Positions 1 through 8,778 of a DNA stretch of 64,000 nucleotides are shown one piece after another; position 1 is the stretch's first letter; every line of letters starts with the position of its first letter. The notes beneath the pieces were generated by a model. The model saw nothing but the letters and a program-made list of their open reading frames with translations, was not told the origin of the DNA and searched no databases. The stretch spans positions 868,001 through 932,000 of the forward strand of contig NZ_AP025305.1 of assembly GCF_036492635.1 (NCBI RefSeq). The letters run 5' to 3'. The position numbers were made by a program, and so were the translations under genes. This DNA comes from Aureibacter tunicatorum. Its GTDB lineage: Bacteria; Bacteroidota; Bacteroidia; Cytophagales; Cyclobacteriaceae.

Positions 1-3000
1 ATAAACAATCACAGTGTTGACGCCATCAATTTGAGCAGCAATAATTTGGAAGGGGATTATCCTGAAGATTTAAAGGATCTTGATGATTTGAAGTATTTAG
101 TATTGTCAAATAACAGCTTGTCAGGAGCATTGCATAGTGGTATATATGACCTTGTTCAGTTGAAAAGATTAAACTTAGGAAAAAATGAATTGACGGGAAC
201 ACTTCATACCAACATCTCGAATTTGGTGAATTTGACGCATTTGTATTTGGACAATAATGGATTGACTGGCTCAATACCGAATAGTCTTTCATTAGTGACA
301 AGTTTGAAAGTTTTAAATTTATCGAATAATGAACTCAACCTTGCCATTCCAGGCACATTGAGCAGCTTAACTGCTTTGGAGATATTGGATTTGTCGGATA
401 ATAGGTTTACAGGCTCTTTGCCTACCTCTTTAGATGAGCTTCTTAATCTAGTAAAGCTTGATTTGAGTGGAAACCTATTGGGAGGAACTTTGCCATCCGA
501 GTATTTCACGCTTACAGCTTTGATAGAGTTAGATCTTTCTGGAAATGCAATCACAGGAAATTTGCCATTTCAGTGGACTAATATGGTGTCTTTAAGCACT
601 TTGGATTTGTCTGGTAATAGGTTGTCAGGGAGTATTCATCCGAGTGTTTTTAGAATCCCGGCTTTGAAAGTTTTGGATTTGGGAGATAATGATTTTGATG
701 ACGAGATACCAACAAGTATTGGTGAAACCATCAGCTTTGAGGAAATTTATCTTGACAATAACGAGTTAGAAGGGACTATTCCCGATGAAGTGTCCTCTTT
801 GTCTAATCTTGAAGTATTTCATGTGCACAATAATAATTTGGATGCACCTTTTACTTTTTCTTTGGCCATAGATTCATTGGCCTTTAATGACAACCAATTT
901 AGTTTGGAGGATTTATATAATTCCACATTCAACTTGAATAATGGGGTTAATTATTCTCCTCAAGACTTTTTATATACTCAAAGCCCAGTTTATTCTTCAC
1001 AAGAAGAGGGATTTGTTTTAACAGTAAATGACGACAATACGATTGGAAATACTTACCAATGGGTTAACGACGACGAGGATATTCAAGGAGCTACCAGTAG
1101 AAGCTATATTGCGGAAGATGGGGATAATGGATTGTTTTGGTGTAAAGTTTCAAACCCTAATTTCTCTTTATTGACATATGCTACAGATACATTTTACTTG
1201 GCATCTATTTCTATTGTTGATGAGGAATTTACGTATGACGGTGATCCTAAAAGCTTGTCTTATACTACTGTGCCGGCTAATTTAACTGTGGATTTTACAT
1301 ATGACGGCGAATCCGAAGAACCTGTCGATGAAGGAGTTTATTCAGTGAATGCTCAGATTGATGATCCATTGTATCAAGGTGTTGCAAACGCAGTATTGAC
1401 TATTGTGCCTGATACAATAGAAATTGTATTAAGAGATACTGTAATGACTTATAATGGATTACAGAGGGCTTATACTACCGCTAGAACAGTTCCTTCAGGT
1501 TTTGAAAATTATATCGATTTTACATACGATGGATTAGGCACAGCTCCAAGCAATGCCGGAGACTATGATGTGGAGGCGGTAATCAACTTGGAGAACTATG
1601 TAGGTGAAGCTACAGCTTCTATGGAAATAAACAAGTTGGAAGTAAGCTTTGATATCGGAGACGAGACGACAGTCTATACAGGTGAGAGACAGAAAATTAT
1701 ACCTACAGTTTATCCTGATTCCGCCGCTCAATATTTGATGTATGATTTTGATCCGGGTCCAGACGAGCCTTTGAACGCGGGAGTTTATAAAAATGTGGTT
1801 TATCTTGAGGAAAATGACAATTTCTACGGTAGCGACAGTGCTGTATTGACGATCCAAAAAGCTACAGCGGAGTTATTTATCGAAAGTTTGAATGATACAT
1901 CTTATACTGGACAGCCTATTAGAGTCACAGGTTATACGGAACCTCAAGGTTTGGACTTCACATTAACTTATAATGATGATGAAGAGGCGCCAACAGATGC
2001 TGGCTCATATGTGGTGAGAGGAGAAATAGATGATATCAACTATCAAGGTGGAGGTATTGGAAATTTGGTGATATCAAAAGCTAAAGCCAAGATAATCACT
2101 AATTCAATTCAAAAGATTTATGATGGAAATCCAACGCCACTGGATGTCATGACAGAGCCGGAAAACTTAAATTACAGAGTTGTTTATGCCGAGCCTGTTC
2201 AATCGGAGCAAAGCCAAGATCCTCCGGTAAATTCAGGGAATTATCACGCAACAGTTACTATCGTTGATCCTAACTATCAAGGAACGAAATTAGCGAATGT
2301 GGTTATTCACAAGGCGGAAGCGGATGTAATGCTAGATGACCGCACATTCAGATTCAATGGCAACAGGAAATTCTTGGTAGCGACTACCGACCCTGAAGGC
2401 TTGAATGTGACATACACATATAATGGATCAGATCAAGCGCCAACAGATATTGGAACTTATATGGTTGAGGCCAAATTGAATGAGAGAAATTATGTTGAAA
2501 GAAATTCACCAGTGACAGCTCAGCTTCAAATTATCAAAGGGCAAGCGACAATAACAGTGGAAGATGACAGCTTTGTATATGATGGTAGATCTAAAAAATT
2601 GATAGCGACCACAGTTCCAAATGGGCTTAGAGTCAAATACACTTATAATCAAGTGAAAGAAGAGCCTGTTAACGCTGGAGCCTATAATGTTACAGCTACA
2701 ATTGACGATTCAAGATATGAGACAGTAAGCGATAATGCGACATTGACAATTACCAAAGCTAGAGCTACCGTGACATTGGATAGCAAAGTCGTGTTGTTTG
2801 ACGGAACTCCTAAAACTCTTGTTGCTACGACTATCCCAGCTAATTTGACAGTTGATTATTCTTATAACAATAAGAAAGAGTTGCCGGTGCAGCCTGGTAG
2901 TTATACGGTGAGAGCGGTAGTAAATGATATCAACTATGAAGGGGAAGCAACTGCTGGTTTGACCATTGAGTTGATTTCATCGGATGAAATTTTGAACAAC

Positions 3001-3234
3001 CTTGGTGTAAACGTCTACCCTAATCCGACGGATAGTGAATTGATAATTGAGAAAAACGGGGCAAGCGAAATGTCAGTGGAAGTAATCAGTTTGCAAGGTG
3101 TCGTGCTTTTGACGAAACAATTGAATGCTGAGACTTCAGTATTAAGCTTAAAAGGAAATGTTCCTGCCGGAACATATACGCTAAGATTGATCTCCAATGA
3201 TGGAGTTGAAAATGTAAAATTCATACTTAAATAA
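1..3234 (+). CDS. LRR and MBG-repeat T9SS surface protein (5' truncated)
   Basis: The reading frame is open to the left edge, so the N-terminus and signal peptide lie outside the window. The visible part (about 1,077 residues) starts inside plant-type leucine-rich repeats (LxxLxLxxNxLxGxIP), about 11-12 units up to roughly base 900. An Ig-like stretch follows (YQWVNDDEDI, ending in WCKVSNPNF). Then come eight MBG-type beta repeats of about 70-80 residues (bases ~1210-2980), each with a Tyr-Asp/Asn-Gly turn, a 'P.AG.Y.V.A' core and a Lys-ending last strand. The last ~75 residues (from VNVYPNPTDSELII to the C-terminal Lys) are a T9SS type A sorting domain. I infer a secreted or cell-surface adhesin-like protein. 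A lipoprotein gene starts 11 bases after its stop. Confidence 0.9.
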   Translation: MNNHSVDAINLSSNNLEGDYPEDLKDLDDLKYLVLSNNSLSGALHSGIYDLVQLKRLNLGKNELTGTLHTNISNLVNLTHLYLDNNGLTGSIPNSLSLVTSLKVLNLSNNELNLAIPGTLSSLTALEILDLSDNRFTGSLPTSLDELLNLVKLDLSGNLLGGTLPSEYFTLTALIELDLSGNAITGNLPFQWTNMVSLSTLDLSGNRLSGSIHPSVFRIPALKVLDLGDNDFDDEIPTSIGETISFEEIYLDNNELEGTIPDEVSSLSNLEVFHVHNNNLDAPFTFSLAIDSLAFNDNQFSLEDLYNSTFNLNNGVNYSPQDFLYTQSPVYSSQEEGFVLTVNDDNTIGNTYQWVNDDEDIQGATSRSYIAEDGDNGLFWCKVSNPNFSLLTYATDTFYLASISIVDEEFTYDGDPKSLSYTTVPANLTVDFTYDGESEEPVDEGVYSVNAQIDDPLYQGVANAVLTIVPDTIEIVLRDTVMTYNGLQRAYTTARTVPSGFENYIDFTYDGLGTAPSNAGDYDVEAVINLENYVGEATASMEINKLEVSFDIGDETTVYTGERQKIIPTVYPDSAAQYLMYDFDPGPDEPLNAGVYKNVVYLEENDNFYGSDSAVLTIQKATAELFIESLNDTSYTGQPIRVTGYTEPQGLDFTLTYNDDEEAPTDAGSYVVRGEIDDINYQGGGIGNLVISKAKAKIITNSIQKIYDGNPTPLDVMTEPENLNYRVVYAEPVQSEQSQDPPVNSGNYHATVTIVDPNYQGTKLANVVIHKAEADVMLDDRTFRFNGNRKFLVATTDPEGLNVTYTYNGSDQAPTDIGTYMVEAKLNERNYVERNSPVTAQLQIIKGQATITVEDDSFVYDGRSKKLIATTVPNGLRVKYTYNQVKEEPVNAGAYNVTATIDDSRYETVSDNATLTITKARATVTLDSKVVLFDGTPKTLVATTIPANLTVDYSYNNKKELPVQPGSYTVRAVVNDINYEGEATAGLTIELISSDEILNNLGVNVYPNPTDSELIIEKNGASEMSVEVISLQGVVLLTKQLNAETSVLSLKGNVPAGTYTLRLISNDGVENVKFILK

Positions 3235-3245
3235 TAAAAATTGTT

Positions 3246-3743
3246 ATGAGACAATTAAAGTACTTCTTTTTACTGGCAGTAATTTCAATGTTCGCTGCGT
3301 GTAGTAATGACGACGATAGCTCTTCTTCTACTCCTGTGAGTCAACAAATTGTTGGGAGTTGGAGTATTGATAGCGCTTCAGCAGATGTGAATTCGAATTT
3401 GCATGAAATGGTGAACAGTGCTATTGAGAATATGTTTGAGACTAATCTACAAGGAAAAGTTTTAAAATTAAATGCCGATGGTTCTGGCTCTTTGGCTGGT
3501 GGTGAAATATCTTGGACGCTTTCAGATGATGGAAAGTCTATTGATATTTCCATGGATGAGAACCTAGTGGACAATTTGAAAAGAACCAAAGGTGTGGGAG
3601 GTGATCCACAAGTTGTGACAAACCCAATGGTGTTTAACATTAGCTCAGTGGATGAGAGCAATTTGGTATTGCAAAGCTCGCTCAACTTTACTCATACTCA
3701 AGAAAGAGGCGAGTTGAATTTGAAGATCAAGGCTTCAAGATAA
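3246..3743 (+). CDS. Lipocalin-like lipoprotein
   Basis: 165 residues. The N-terminus is a lipoprotein signal ending in FAAC at about residue 19, followed by SNDDDSSSS, the acidic/Ser-rich stretch typical of Bacteroidota surface-exposed lipoproteins. The body opens with QIVGSWSIDSA and has alternating strands (KVLKLNADGSGSL, ISWTLSDDGKSIDI), as in small lipocalin-like lipoproteins that carry a 'GxW' start. No catalytic motif is visible. It follows the LRR/MBG gene by 11 bases and is closed by a strong terminator, so the two are probably co-transcribed. Its partner or ligand is unknown. Confidence 0.75.
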   Translation: MRQLKYFFLLAVISMFAACSNDDDSSSSTPVSQQIVGSWSIDSASADVNSNLHEMVNSAIENMFETNLQGKVLKLNADGSGSLAGGEISWTLSDDGKSIDISMDENLVDNLKRTKGVGGDPQVVTNPMVFNISSVDESNLVLQSSLNFTHTQERGELNLKIKASR

Positions 3744-3752
3744 ATTTCCATA

Positions 3753-3786
3753 ATACCTCTGGAGTTATTTCCAGAGGTATTTTTTT
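3753..3786 (+). terminator. Rho-independent terminator after the lipoprotein gene
   Basis: A perfect 10-bp stem, ATACCTCTGG (3753-3762) and CCAGAGGTAT (3771-3780), with an 8-base loop, is followed directly by TTTTTT. Confidence 0.9.
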
Positions 3787-3806
3787 AATTAGATAATAAG
3801 ACCAAT

Positions 3807-5039
3807 ATGGATAGAAGGAAGTTCCTGTCATCCTCTTTGTTGGCTTCTGGCCTTATGATTAATCCTAATGAAATATTTTCAGAAGCTTATAGAAAGGAAA
3901 ATTTGAAAAAATTTCCGCGCCAACTGGAGTACAATATGGACGGAGATTGGAAAGAATTTCACCTTACTGTTGATATTGATGTGCATGAGCCCGCTTATGG
4001 CATGAAATATCATACGTTGCTTTTCAATAATCAATTGCCCGGACCTGAAATACGAGTAAACAAAGGCGATAAAGTAAGGGTGTATTTTCATAATAATACC
4101 ATACTTAACCATACGATTCATTGGCATGGACTTCACACGCCATGGCGTATGGATGGAGTGCCTTTTGTGAATCAATTTCCCGTTATGCCCAATAATACTT
4201 TTGTGTATGAATTTGTCGCGGAACCTACGGGCACTCATTTTTACCATTGCCATTGGGGGACAGTCATGCACATGCAGGCAGGTATGTATGGAAGTTTTAT
4301 TATTGAAGATCCTGATGATCCAATCAAAAAGAGGTTTCCTTATGATAGAGAGTACGTGATGGTCTATTCAGCTCATGATGTGAACTTTATCAGGGAAGAG
4401 ATGAACAGGATGCTTTATAGGATGAAGGAAAGGTCTTATTTGATGAAAAATGGCAGGTATAACTCTGAAAGATGGGACACTTTTGATTCTATTGAAGATT
4501 TTGAAAATGCTGTAAATAAAGGATATAAGCCTCCGTATTTGGTCAACAGAAGAGCTCCTGCGGATTTGCCTCAGCCGAATTGGTTTACAATCAATGGAAA
4601 ATCTTATCCATATGCTCCGGAATTGTTCATTAAAGAAGGTGAGAAGATTAGAGTGAGATTGATCAATGCGGGAAATGTAGCCTATTATTTGCATCTTCAT
4701 GGACATGATTTTTGGCAGGTTGCGGATGATGGAAGGCCTCTGCCTGATCCTAATCAAGCGAACACGATTCCATTGATGCCTGGAAAAACCAATGATATCA
4801 TTATTGAAGGCAATAATCGAGGTATTTGGACTTTTCATGATCATGATACACGGAAGGTTACTAATAATGGTGTTTATCCTGGAGGAACATTGACTACTTT
4901 GGTTTATGAGGACTTGCCTCCTGAAGAGAGGGATGTGGTTAAATATTCAGGAAATATCAATTTGAAAAAAATGGCAGAGCAAGGACATAAACTTCCGTTT
5001 GATGGAGGCACTTTGCCTAAATATCCACTAGATGAATAA
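3807..5039 (+). CDS. Tat-exported multicopper oxidase
   Basis: 410 residues. The start MDRRKFLSSSLLASGL is a twin-arginine signal, so the protein is folded and metal-loaded before export. Copper motifs: HWHGLH (~residue 104) and YHCHWGTVMHMQAGM (~145) in the first cupredoxin domain, HLHGHDFW (~295) and WTFHDHD (~343) in the second. The Cys of the type 1 site is in the N-terminal domain, and the C-terminal motif has Asp where laccases have Cys (HDHD). This resembles two-domain or FtsP/CotA-like oxidases rather than classical three-domain laccases. It overlaps the next gene by 8 bases, so the two are translationally coupled. A role in copper or metal oxidation is likely; the substrate is unknown. 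Confidence 0.88.
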   Translation: MDRRKFLSSSLLASGLMINPNEIFSEAYRKENLKKFPRQLEYNMDGDWKEFHLTVDIDVHEPAYGMKYHTLLFNNQLPGPEIRVNKGDKVRVYFHNNTILNHTIHWHGLHTPWRMDGVPFVNQFPVMPNNTFVYEFVAEPTGTHFYHCHWGTVMHMQAGMYGSFIIEDPDDPIKKRFPYDREYVMVYSAHDVNFIREEMNRMLYRMKERSYLMKNGRYNSERWDTFDSIEDFENAVNKGYKPPYLVNRRAPADLPQPNWFTINGKSYPYAPELFIKEGEKIRVRLINAGNVAYYLHLHGHDFWQVADDGRPLPDPNQANTIPLMPGKTNDIIIEGNNRGIWTFHDHDTRKVTNNGVYPGGTLTTLVYEDLPPEERDVVKYSGNINLKKMAEQGHKLPFDGGTLPKYPLDE

Positions 5040-6240
5040 AGCTATGAACGGATTTCAAAGAGTAGTATTCGCGCTTGCTGGAATGATGTTGTTGCTTCCA
5101 TTTGATTCCATTGGCCAATATAATGGCGGAATGCTAGGAGAGGATGAGCTTCAGCCCGATTTCCCTGTTGGTGTGAAAGCGGTGACATCATTTAATTTTG
5201 ATCCACTGACAGGTAAAAATTATGTCGATTTTTCGGATACCGAATTGATGATTGGAATGCGCCAGAAATTATACAATGCTTGGAGAGGGCAATTTATTTT
5301 TGGTATGCAGTTTCCTGATGTGAATGCGGACTTGGGTAAAATATTTTACACGCAAGTTTTTACTCAAGTTGAAAATGAAAGAAATACTTTCAAATTGGGT
5401 AGAACAAATGCGCCTTCAAAACTGATAGATTTTCCAACATTAAGAGATGATGATGCTATCGATTTGAATTATTCACTTAATCCATTCTCAAATGGGATTA
5501 ATACGGAAGACAATCAATATGCGAATATGATTGATTTTACGCATATAATTAATCAAAGATATTCAATTGGCTTTCATGCGGACAATTATATTGATGAAAT
5601 TGACAGACAAAATTTTTCTGTCAACGCTTTGGGATTGGAGCTTATGTACAAAGTGCCTGACAGCGAAATATGGAATAGAAATGTCCTTCAACAGGTTGGT
5701 TTGAGTGTCTTGAACTATTTGACTCGTAGAGAGGGGTATGGAAGCTGGGCTTCCCAATCAATTAGAAATTATTTGGGATCTTTTATGTTGAATATCAACC
5801 CTGATCCAGTTTATTTTTGGGATTTTTCAGGGCAAGTGATATACAATGAAGGCTTTAAAGAAATAGATAATATTACTACCTATCAAGATTATACAAGGAC
5901 TGAAACTTTTGCTTTGTTTGGCGCTTTGCGGTTTGTTTATAGAAAGCTTGAAAAACCACTATTGATAAGCTCAGGAGGTTTTGGGTACAAGTTTTTCTCC
6001 AAAGTTGATGATACTAAACAAATGATGGCTTATTATAACTTTTTTTACAGATTGGGGAATAATTTTGATGTGGGCTTGCAATACAAGTACAACCTGAATC
6101 AAGGAAAGGTTTTAAATGTATTGGAGGATGATAAGCATAGAATTCAATTGGCTTTGGTCTTTAGTTTTGACAAGATTTTCAACAGCCAGTTTGATGATAG
6201 ATACTCGATACTTAATTTGGAGCATAAATACATAAAATAA
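5032..6240 (+). CDS. Outer-membrane beta-barrel protein coupled to the multicopper oxidase
   Basis: 402 residues. A signal peptide (hydrophobic FALAGMMLLLPF, cleavage near SIGQ) precedes a series of amphipathic strands rich in Tyr, Phe and Asn (FNFDPLTGKNYVDFSDTEL, FGMQFPDVNADLGK, VGLQYKYNLNQGK), ending in an aromatic/charged C-terminus. This fits an outer-membrane barrel. The start ATG lies inside the oxidase gene (8-base overlap); a second ATG at 5044 is equally possible. Close coupling suggests it serves the oxidase, for instance in metal or substrate passage, but no specific family was recognised. Confidence 0.7.
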   Translation: MNKAMNGFQRVVFALAGMMLLLPFDSIGQYNGGMLGEDELQPDFPVGVKAVTSFNFDPLTGKNYVDFSDTELMIGMRQKLYNAWRGQFIFGMQFPDVNADLGKIFYTQVFTQVENERNTFKLGRTNAPSKLIDFPTLRDDDAIDLNYSLNPFSNGINTEDNQYANMIDFTHIINQRYSIGFHADNYIDEIDRQNFSVNALGLELMYKVPDSEIWNRNVLQQVGLSVLNYLTRREGYGSWASQSIRNYLGSFMLNINPDPVYFWDFSGQVIYNEGFKEIDNITTYQDYTRTETFALFGALRFVYRKLEKPLLISSGGFGYKFFSKVDDTKQMMAYYNFFYRLGNNFDVGLQYKYNLNQGKVLNVLEDDKHRIQLALVFSFDKIFNSQFDDRYSILNLEHKYIK

Positions 6241-6264
6241 AAAAGCTGGCCTAAGCCAGCTTTT
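6241..6264. terminator. Bidirectional terminator between the barrel gene and purB
   Basis: The stem AAAAGCTGGC (6241-6250) pairs with GCCAGCTTTT (6255-6264) around a CTAA loop. T-runs on either strand let it serve both convergent genes. Confidence 0.9.
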
Positions 6265-6266
6265 TT

Positions 6267-7610
6267 TTATAATCCTGTGTAGTTCGAAGGAGTAATTTCC
6301 CTCAGTTCTTTTTTGATATCCTCGTTAACATTAAGCGTTTCGATGAACTCTGCAATAGATGCAGCAGTAATTTTACTGTTCGTACGAGTCAATGCTTTTA
6401 ACGCTTCATAAGGCTTAGGGTAAGCCTCTCTTCTTAGTATTGTTTGGATCGCTTCAGCTACTACTGCCCAGTTTTCTTCCAAGTCATTAGCGATTGCAAG
6501 CTCGTTAAGTTCTAGTTTGCCTATGCCTTTTTGCAAAGATTTAAATGCGATCATTGCATGTCCCACAGGCACTCCGATATTTCTCAAGACAGTAGAGTCT
6601 GTAAGGTCTCTTTGCAATCTTGAAATAGGCAGTTTTGAAGAAAGGTGCTCATAAACCGCATTGGCAATTCCCAAGTTTCCTTCAGCATTTTCAAAGTCGA
6701 TTGGGTTGACTTTGTGAGGCATTGCCGACGACCCAACTTCGCCTTCTTTGATTTTTTGCTTGAAGTAATTCATAGCAACGTATTGCCATACATCTCTGCT
6801 GAAGTCTATCAAGATAGTATTGATTCTCTTCAAGTTGTCAAATAAAGCAGCCAAGTGGTCATAGTGCTCGATTTGAGTTGTAGGGTTGCTTCTGTTTAGA
6901 CCTAGATATTCAGTGACGAAGTTGTCGCCGAAAGCATGCCAGTCGTCATTTTTATATGCTACGTGGTGGGCGTTGAAATTCCCTGTTGCACCGCCGAATT
7001 TTGCTGAAAAAGGAATTGTAGCTAGCAACTCGATTTGTTTCGCAAGACGCTCTTCAAATACTTTAAATTCTTTGCCTAGTCTTGTTGGAGAAGCGGGCTG
7101 GCCATGAGTTTTCGCCAACATTGGCACGTCTTTCCATGCAGTCGAGCACTCTTCGATAAGTCTTTTTACTTCTTCAAGCTCAGGATACAGGCAGTTTTGC
7201 AAGGCATCTCTCAATAGCATTGGCGTCGCTGTATTGTTGATGTCTTGAGAAGTCAAGCCAAAGTGGATGAATTCTTTATACTCTTCCAATCCAAGTTGGT
7301 CGAATTTGTCTTTGATGAAGTACTCTACAGCTTTTACATCATGGTTGGTTACTTTTTCCGTGTTTTTGATAGTCAAAGCATCTTCTTCAGTGAAGTTTTC
7401 ATAGATGCTTCTCAATTCAGGAAAAATGCTTTTGTCTACTGATGCCAGTTGAGGCACGGGCTTTTCGCAAAGAGCGATGAAATATTCCACTTCCACCTGC
7501 ACTCTGTATTTGATCAAGCCAAATTCCGAGAAGTAAGGAGCCATAGAGGCTGTGTGCCTTCTGTATCTTCCGTCCACTGGCGATATAGCCGTTAGCGTGT
7601 TTAATTCCAT
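6267..7610 (-). CDS. purB: Adenylosuccinate lyase
   Basis: 447 residues from the ATG at 7610; the protein then begins MELNTLTAISPVDGRY, matching the conserved N-terminus of PurB, so the longer frame to 7649 is not used. The fumarase/aspartase-superfamily signature SSAMPHKVNPIDFENAEGN is intact, as are TSQDINNTA and KTHGQPASPT. It performs two steps: cleavage of SAICAR to AICAR in IMP synthesis and of adenylosuccinate to AMP. It is cytosolic and homotetrameric in known members. It stands alone, convergent with the outer-membrane protein gene and sharing its terminator. Confidence 0.97.
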   Translation of the reverse strand: MELNTLTAISPVDGRYRRHTASMAPYFSEFGLIKYRVQVEVEYFIALCEKPVPQLASVDKSIFPELRSIYENFTEEDALTIKNTEKVTNHDVKAVEYFIKDKFDQLGLEEYKEFIHFGLTSQDINNTATPMLLRDALQNCLYPELEEVKRLIEECSTAWKDVPMLAKTHGQPASPTRLGKEFKVFEERLAKQIELLATIPFSAKFGGATGNFNAHHVAYKNDDWHAFGDNFVTEYLGLNRSNPTTQIEHYDHLAALFDNLKRINTILIDFSRDVWQYVAMNYFKQKIKEGEVGSSAMPHKVNPIDFENAEGNLGIANAVYEHLSSKLPISRLQRDLTDSTVLRNIGVPVGHAMIAFKSLQKGIGKLELNELAIANDLEENWAVVAEAIQTILRREAYPKPYEALKALTRTNSKITAASIAEFIETLNVNEDIKKELREITPSNYTGL

Positions 7611-7790
7611 GATTAATATGTTAGTATTTTGAATGAGTGGTAAATCCAAAATTACAACTCCTGTGGCTACTTTGACAATTTTTAATTCAAATTTTTTGTG
7701 AAAATGACGGTTTCATTTCGTCTAAAGGCATAATTGGTTGAACAAATCACCGTATTTACATTTTTTTAATAGAATACAAAGGAGAAAAAT

Positions 7791-8321
7791 ATGAAAGGAA
7801 TAAGCTTGACATTTGAGGAGAAGTGCGTGTGCGCGGAGGATGAATTTTGCTATTTCGTAGTTAATTCCGATAACTTTGAATCTCATGAGAAGGACTATTT
7901 GAGAGGGAAAATCTTGGATAATCAGATTACGGGATTTTTATATGTCAGCTCTGTGTTGGTAGGATGGAGTGTTGTAGCGGCTTGGCTGGACAGTATTTTG
8001 ATACCCGGGACGGTGCTGTATTCATTATTGGAAGGAAAAATTACTTGGCAGATAGCGGCTCCGGCGATCATTTTTTTGTCAGTGAATATTAGTTTGAAAT
8101 TTTTTTACATCAAGTACAGCCTTGGAAATAGGATTTCCATTCCTTTGGCTTTTATTTCCGTTTTGCCTTATATAGGTTCTGTTATTTTGATCAGAGACCA
8201 ATTGAAAGGCGATATGCTATTGCAGAAAGGAGTGATACATTTTTTGAAAGACAGAAAGAAAATGGCTCAAAAACAGATTCTGGACAAGCTGAAAAACATA
8301 TTTATGTTTTGGAAAAAGTGA
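7791..8321 (+). CDS. Hypothetical small membrane protein
   Basis: 176 residues, with a good ribosome binding site (AAAGGAG) 5 bases before the ATG. A soluble Cys-containing N-terminus (KCVCAEDEFCYF) is followed by three likely membrane segments (ITGFLYVSSVLVGWSVVAAW; ITWQIAAPAIIFLSVNISL; ISIPLAFISVLPYIGSVILI) and a basic tail (DRKKMAQKQILDKLKNIFMFWKK). No family was recognised. The next gene lies 55 bases downstream on the same strand. Confidence 0.6.
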   Translation: MKGISLTFEEKCVCAEDEFCYFVVNSDNFESHEKDYLRGKILDNQITGFLYVSSVLVGWSVVAAWLDSILIPGTVLYSLLEGKITWQIAAPAIIFLSVNISLKFFYIKYSLGNRISIPLAFISVLPYIGSVILIRDQLKGDMLLQKGVIHFLKDRKKMAQKQILDKLKNIFMFWKK

Positions 8322-8376
8322 TTCGGCCATTTTTTCAAGGAAATGATTATTTTTGTCCCATAGATAATAATCGTAT

Positions 8377-8778
8377 ATGAAAAAGGATTTTAAAAAATAC
8401 TATACGCTTCATGCATCGCCTGAAGAAGTGTATTTGGCATTGACCAACCCTCTTAGCATTCACTTATGGTCAGGGGAAGAAGCAAAAATGTCAACAGAGC
8501 CAGGATCGGAGTTTTCACTTTGGGATGATAGCATAGTGGGCAGAAATCTTGAGTTTGAGCCGGGAAAGAAGATTGTTCAGCAGTGGTATTTTGGCGAGGA
8601 AAATGAAGATAGCATCGTGACTATCAAGTTGCATGAGCATAGGAAGGGAACTTCTATGGAAGTGAGACAGTCCAATATTCCAGAGGAGTTTTATGAAGAT
8701 ATAACAACGGGTTGGGACGATACTTATGTTGCTTCTTTGGATGAGTTTTTTGGAGAAGGATCAGACAGCGAAGATTAA
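8377..8778 (+). CDS. START-like (AHSA1/SRPBCC) domain protein
   Basis: 133 residues. The sequence follows the SRPBCC helix-grip pattern: an opening strand with YYTLHASPEEVYLALTNP, the WSGEEAKMS loop, KIVQQWYF, VTIKLHEH and a C-terminal helix containing TTGWDDTYVASLDEFF. This is the small AHSA1-like protein common in Bacteroidota. Members bind hydrophobic ligands or activate Hsp90-type chaperones, but no specific role can be given. Its last 4 bases overlap the end of the convergent permease gene. Confidence 0.8.
   Translation: MKKDFKKYYTLHASPEEVYLALTNPLSIHLWSGEEAKMSTEPGSEFSLWDDSIVGRNLEFEPGKKIVQQWYFGEENEDSIVTIKLHEHRKGTSMEVRQSNIPEEFYEDITTGWDDTYVASLDEFFGEGSDSED

Noticed and set aside
7650-7790. 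Operator or riboswitch between purB and the small membrane protein
   Set aside because: Only AT-rich sequence and a good ribosome binding site are visible; no dyad or purine-box-like sequence was recognised.
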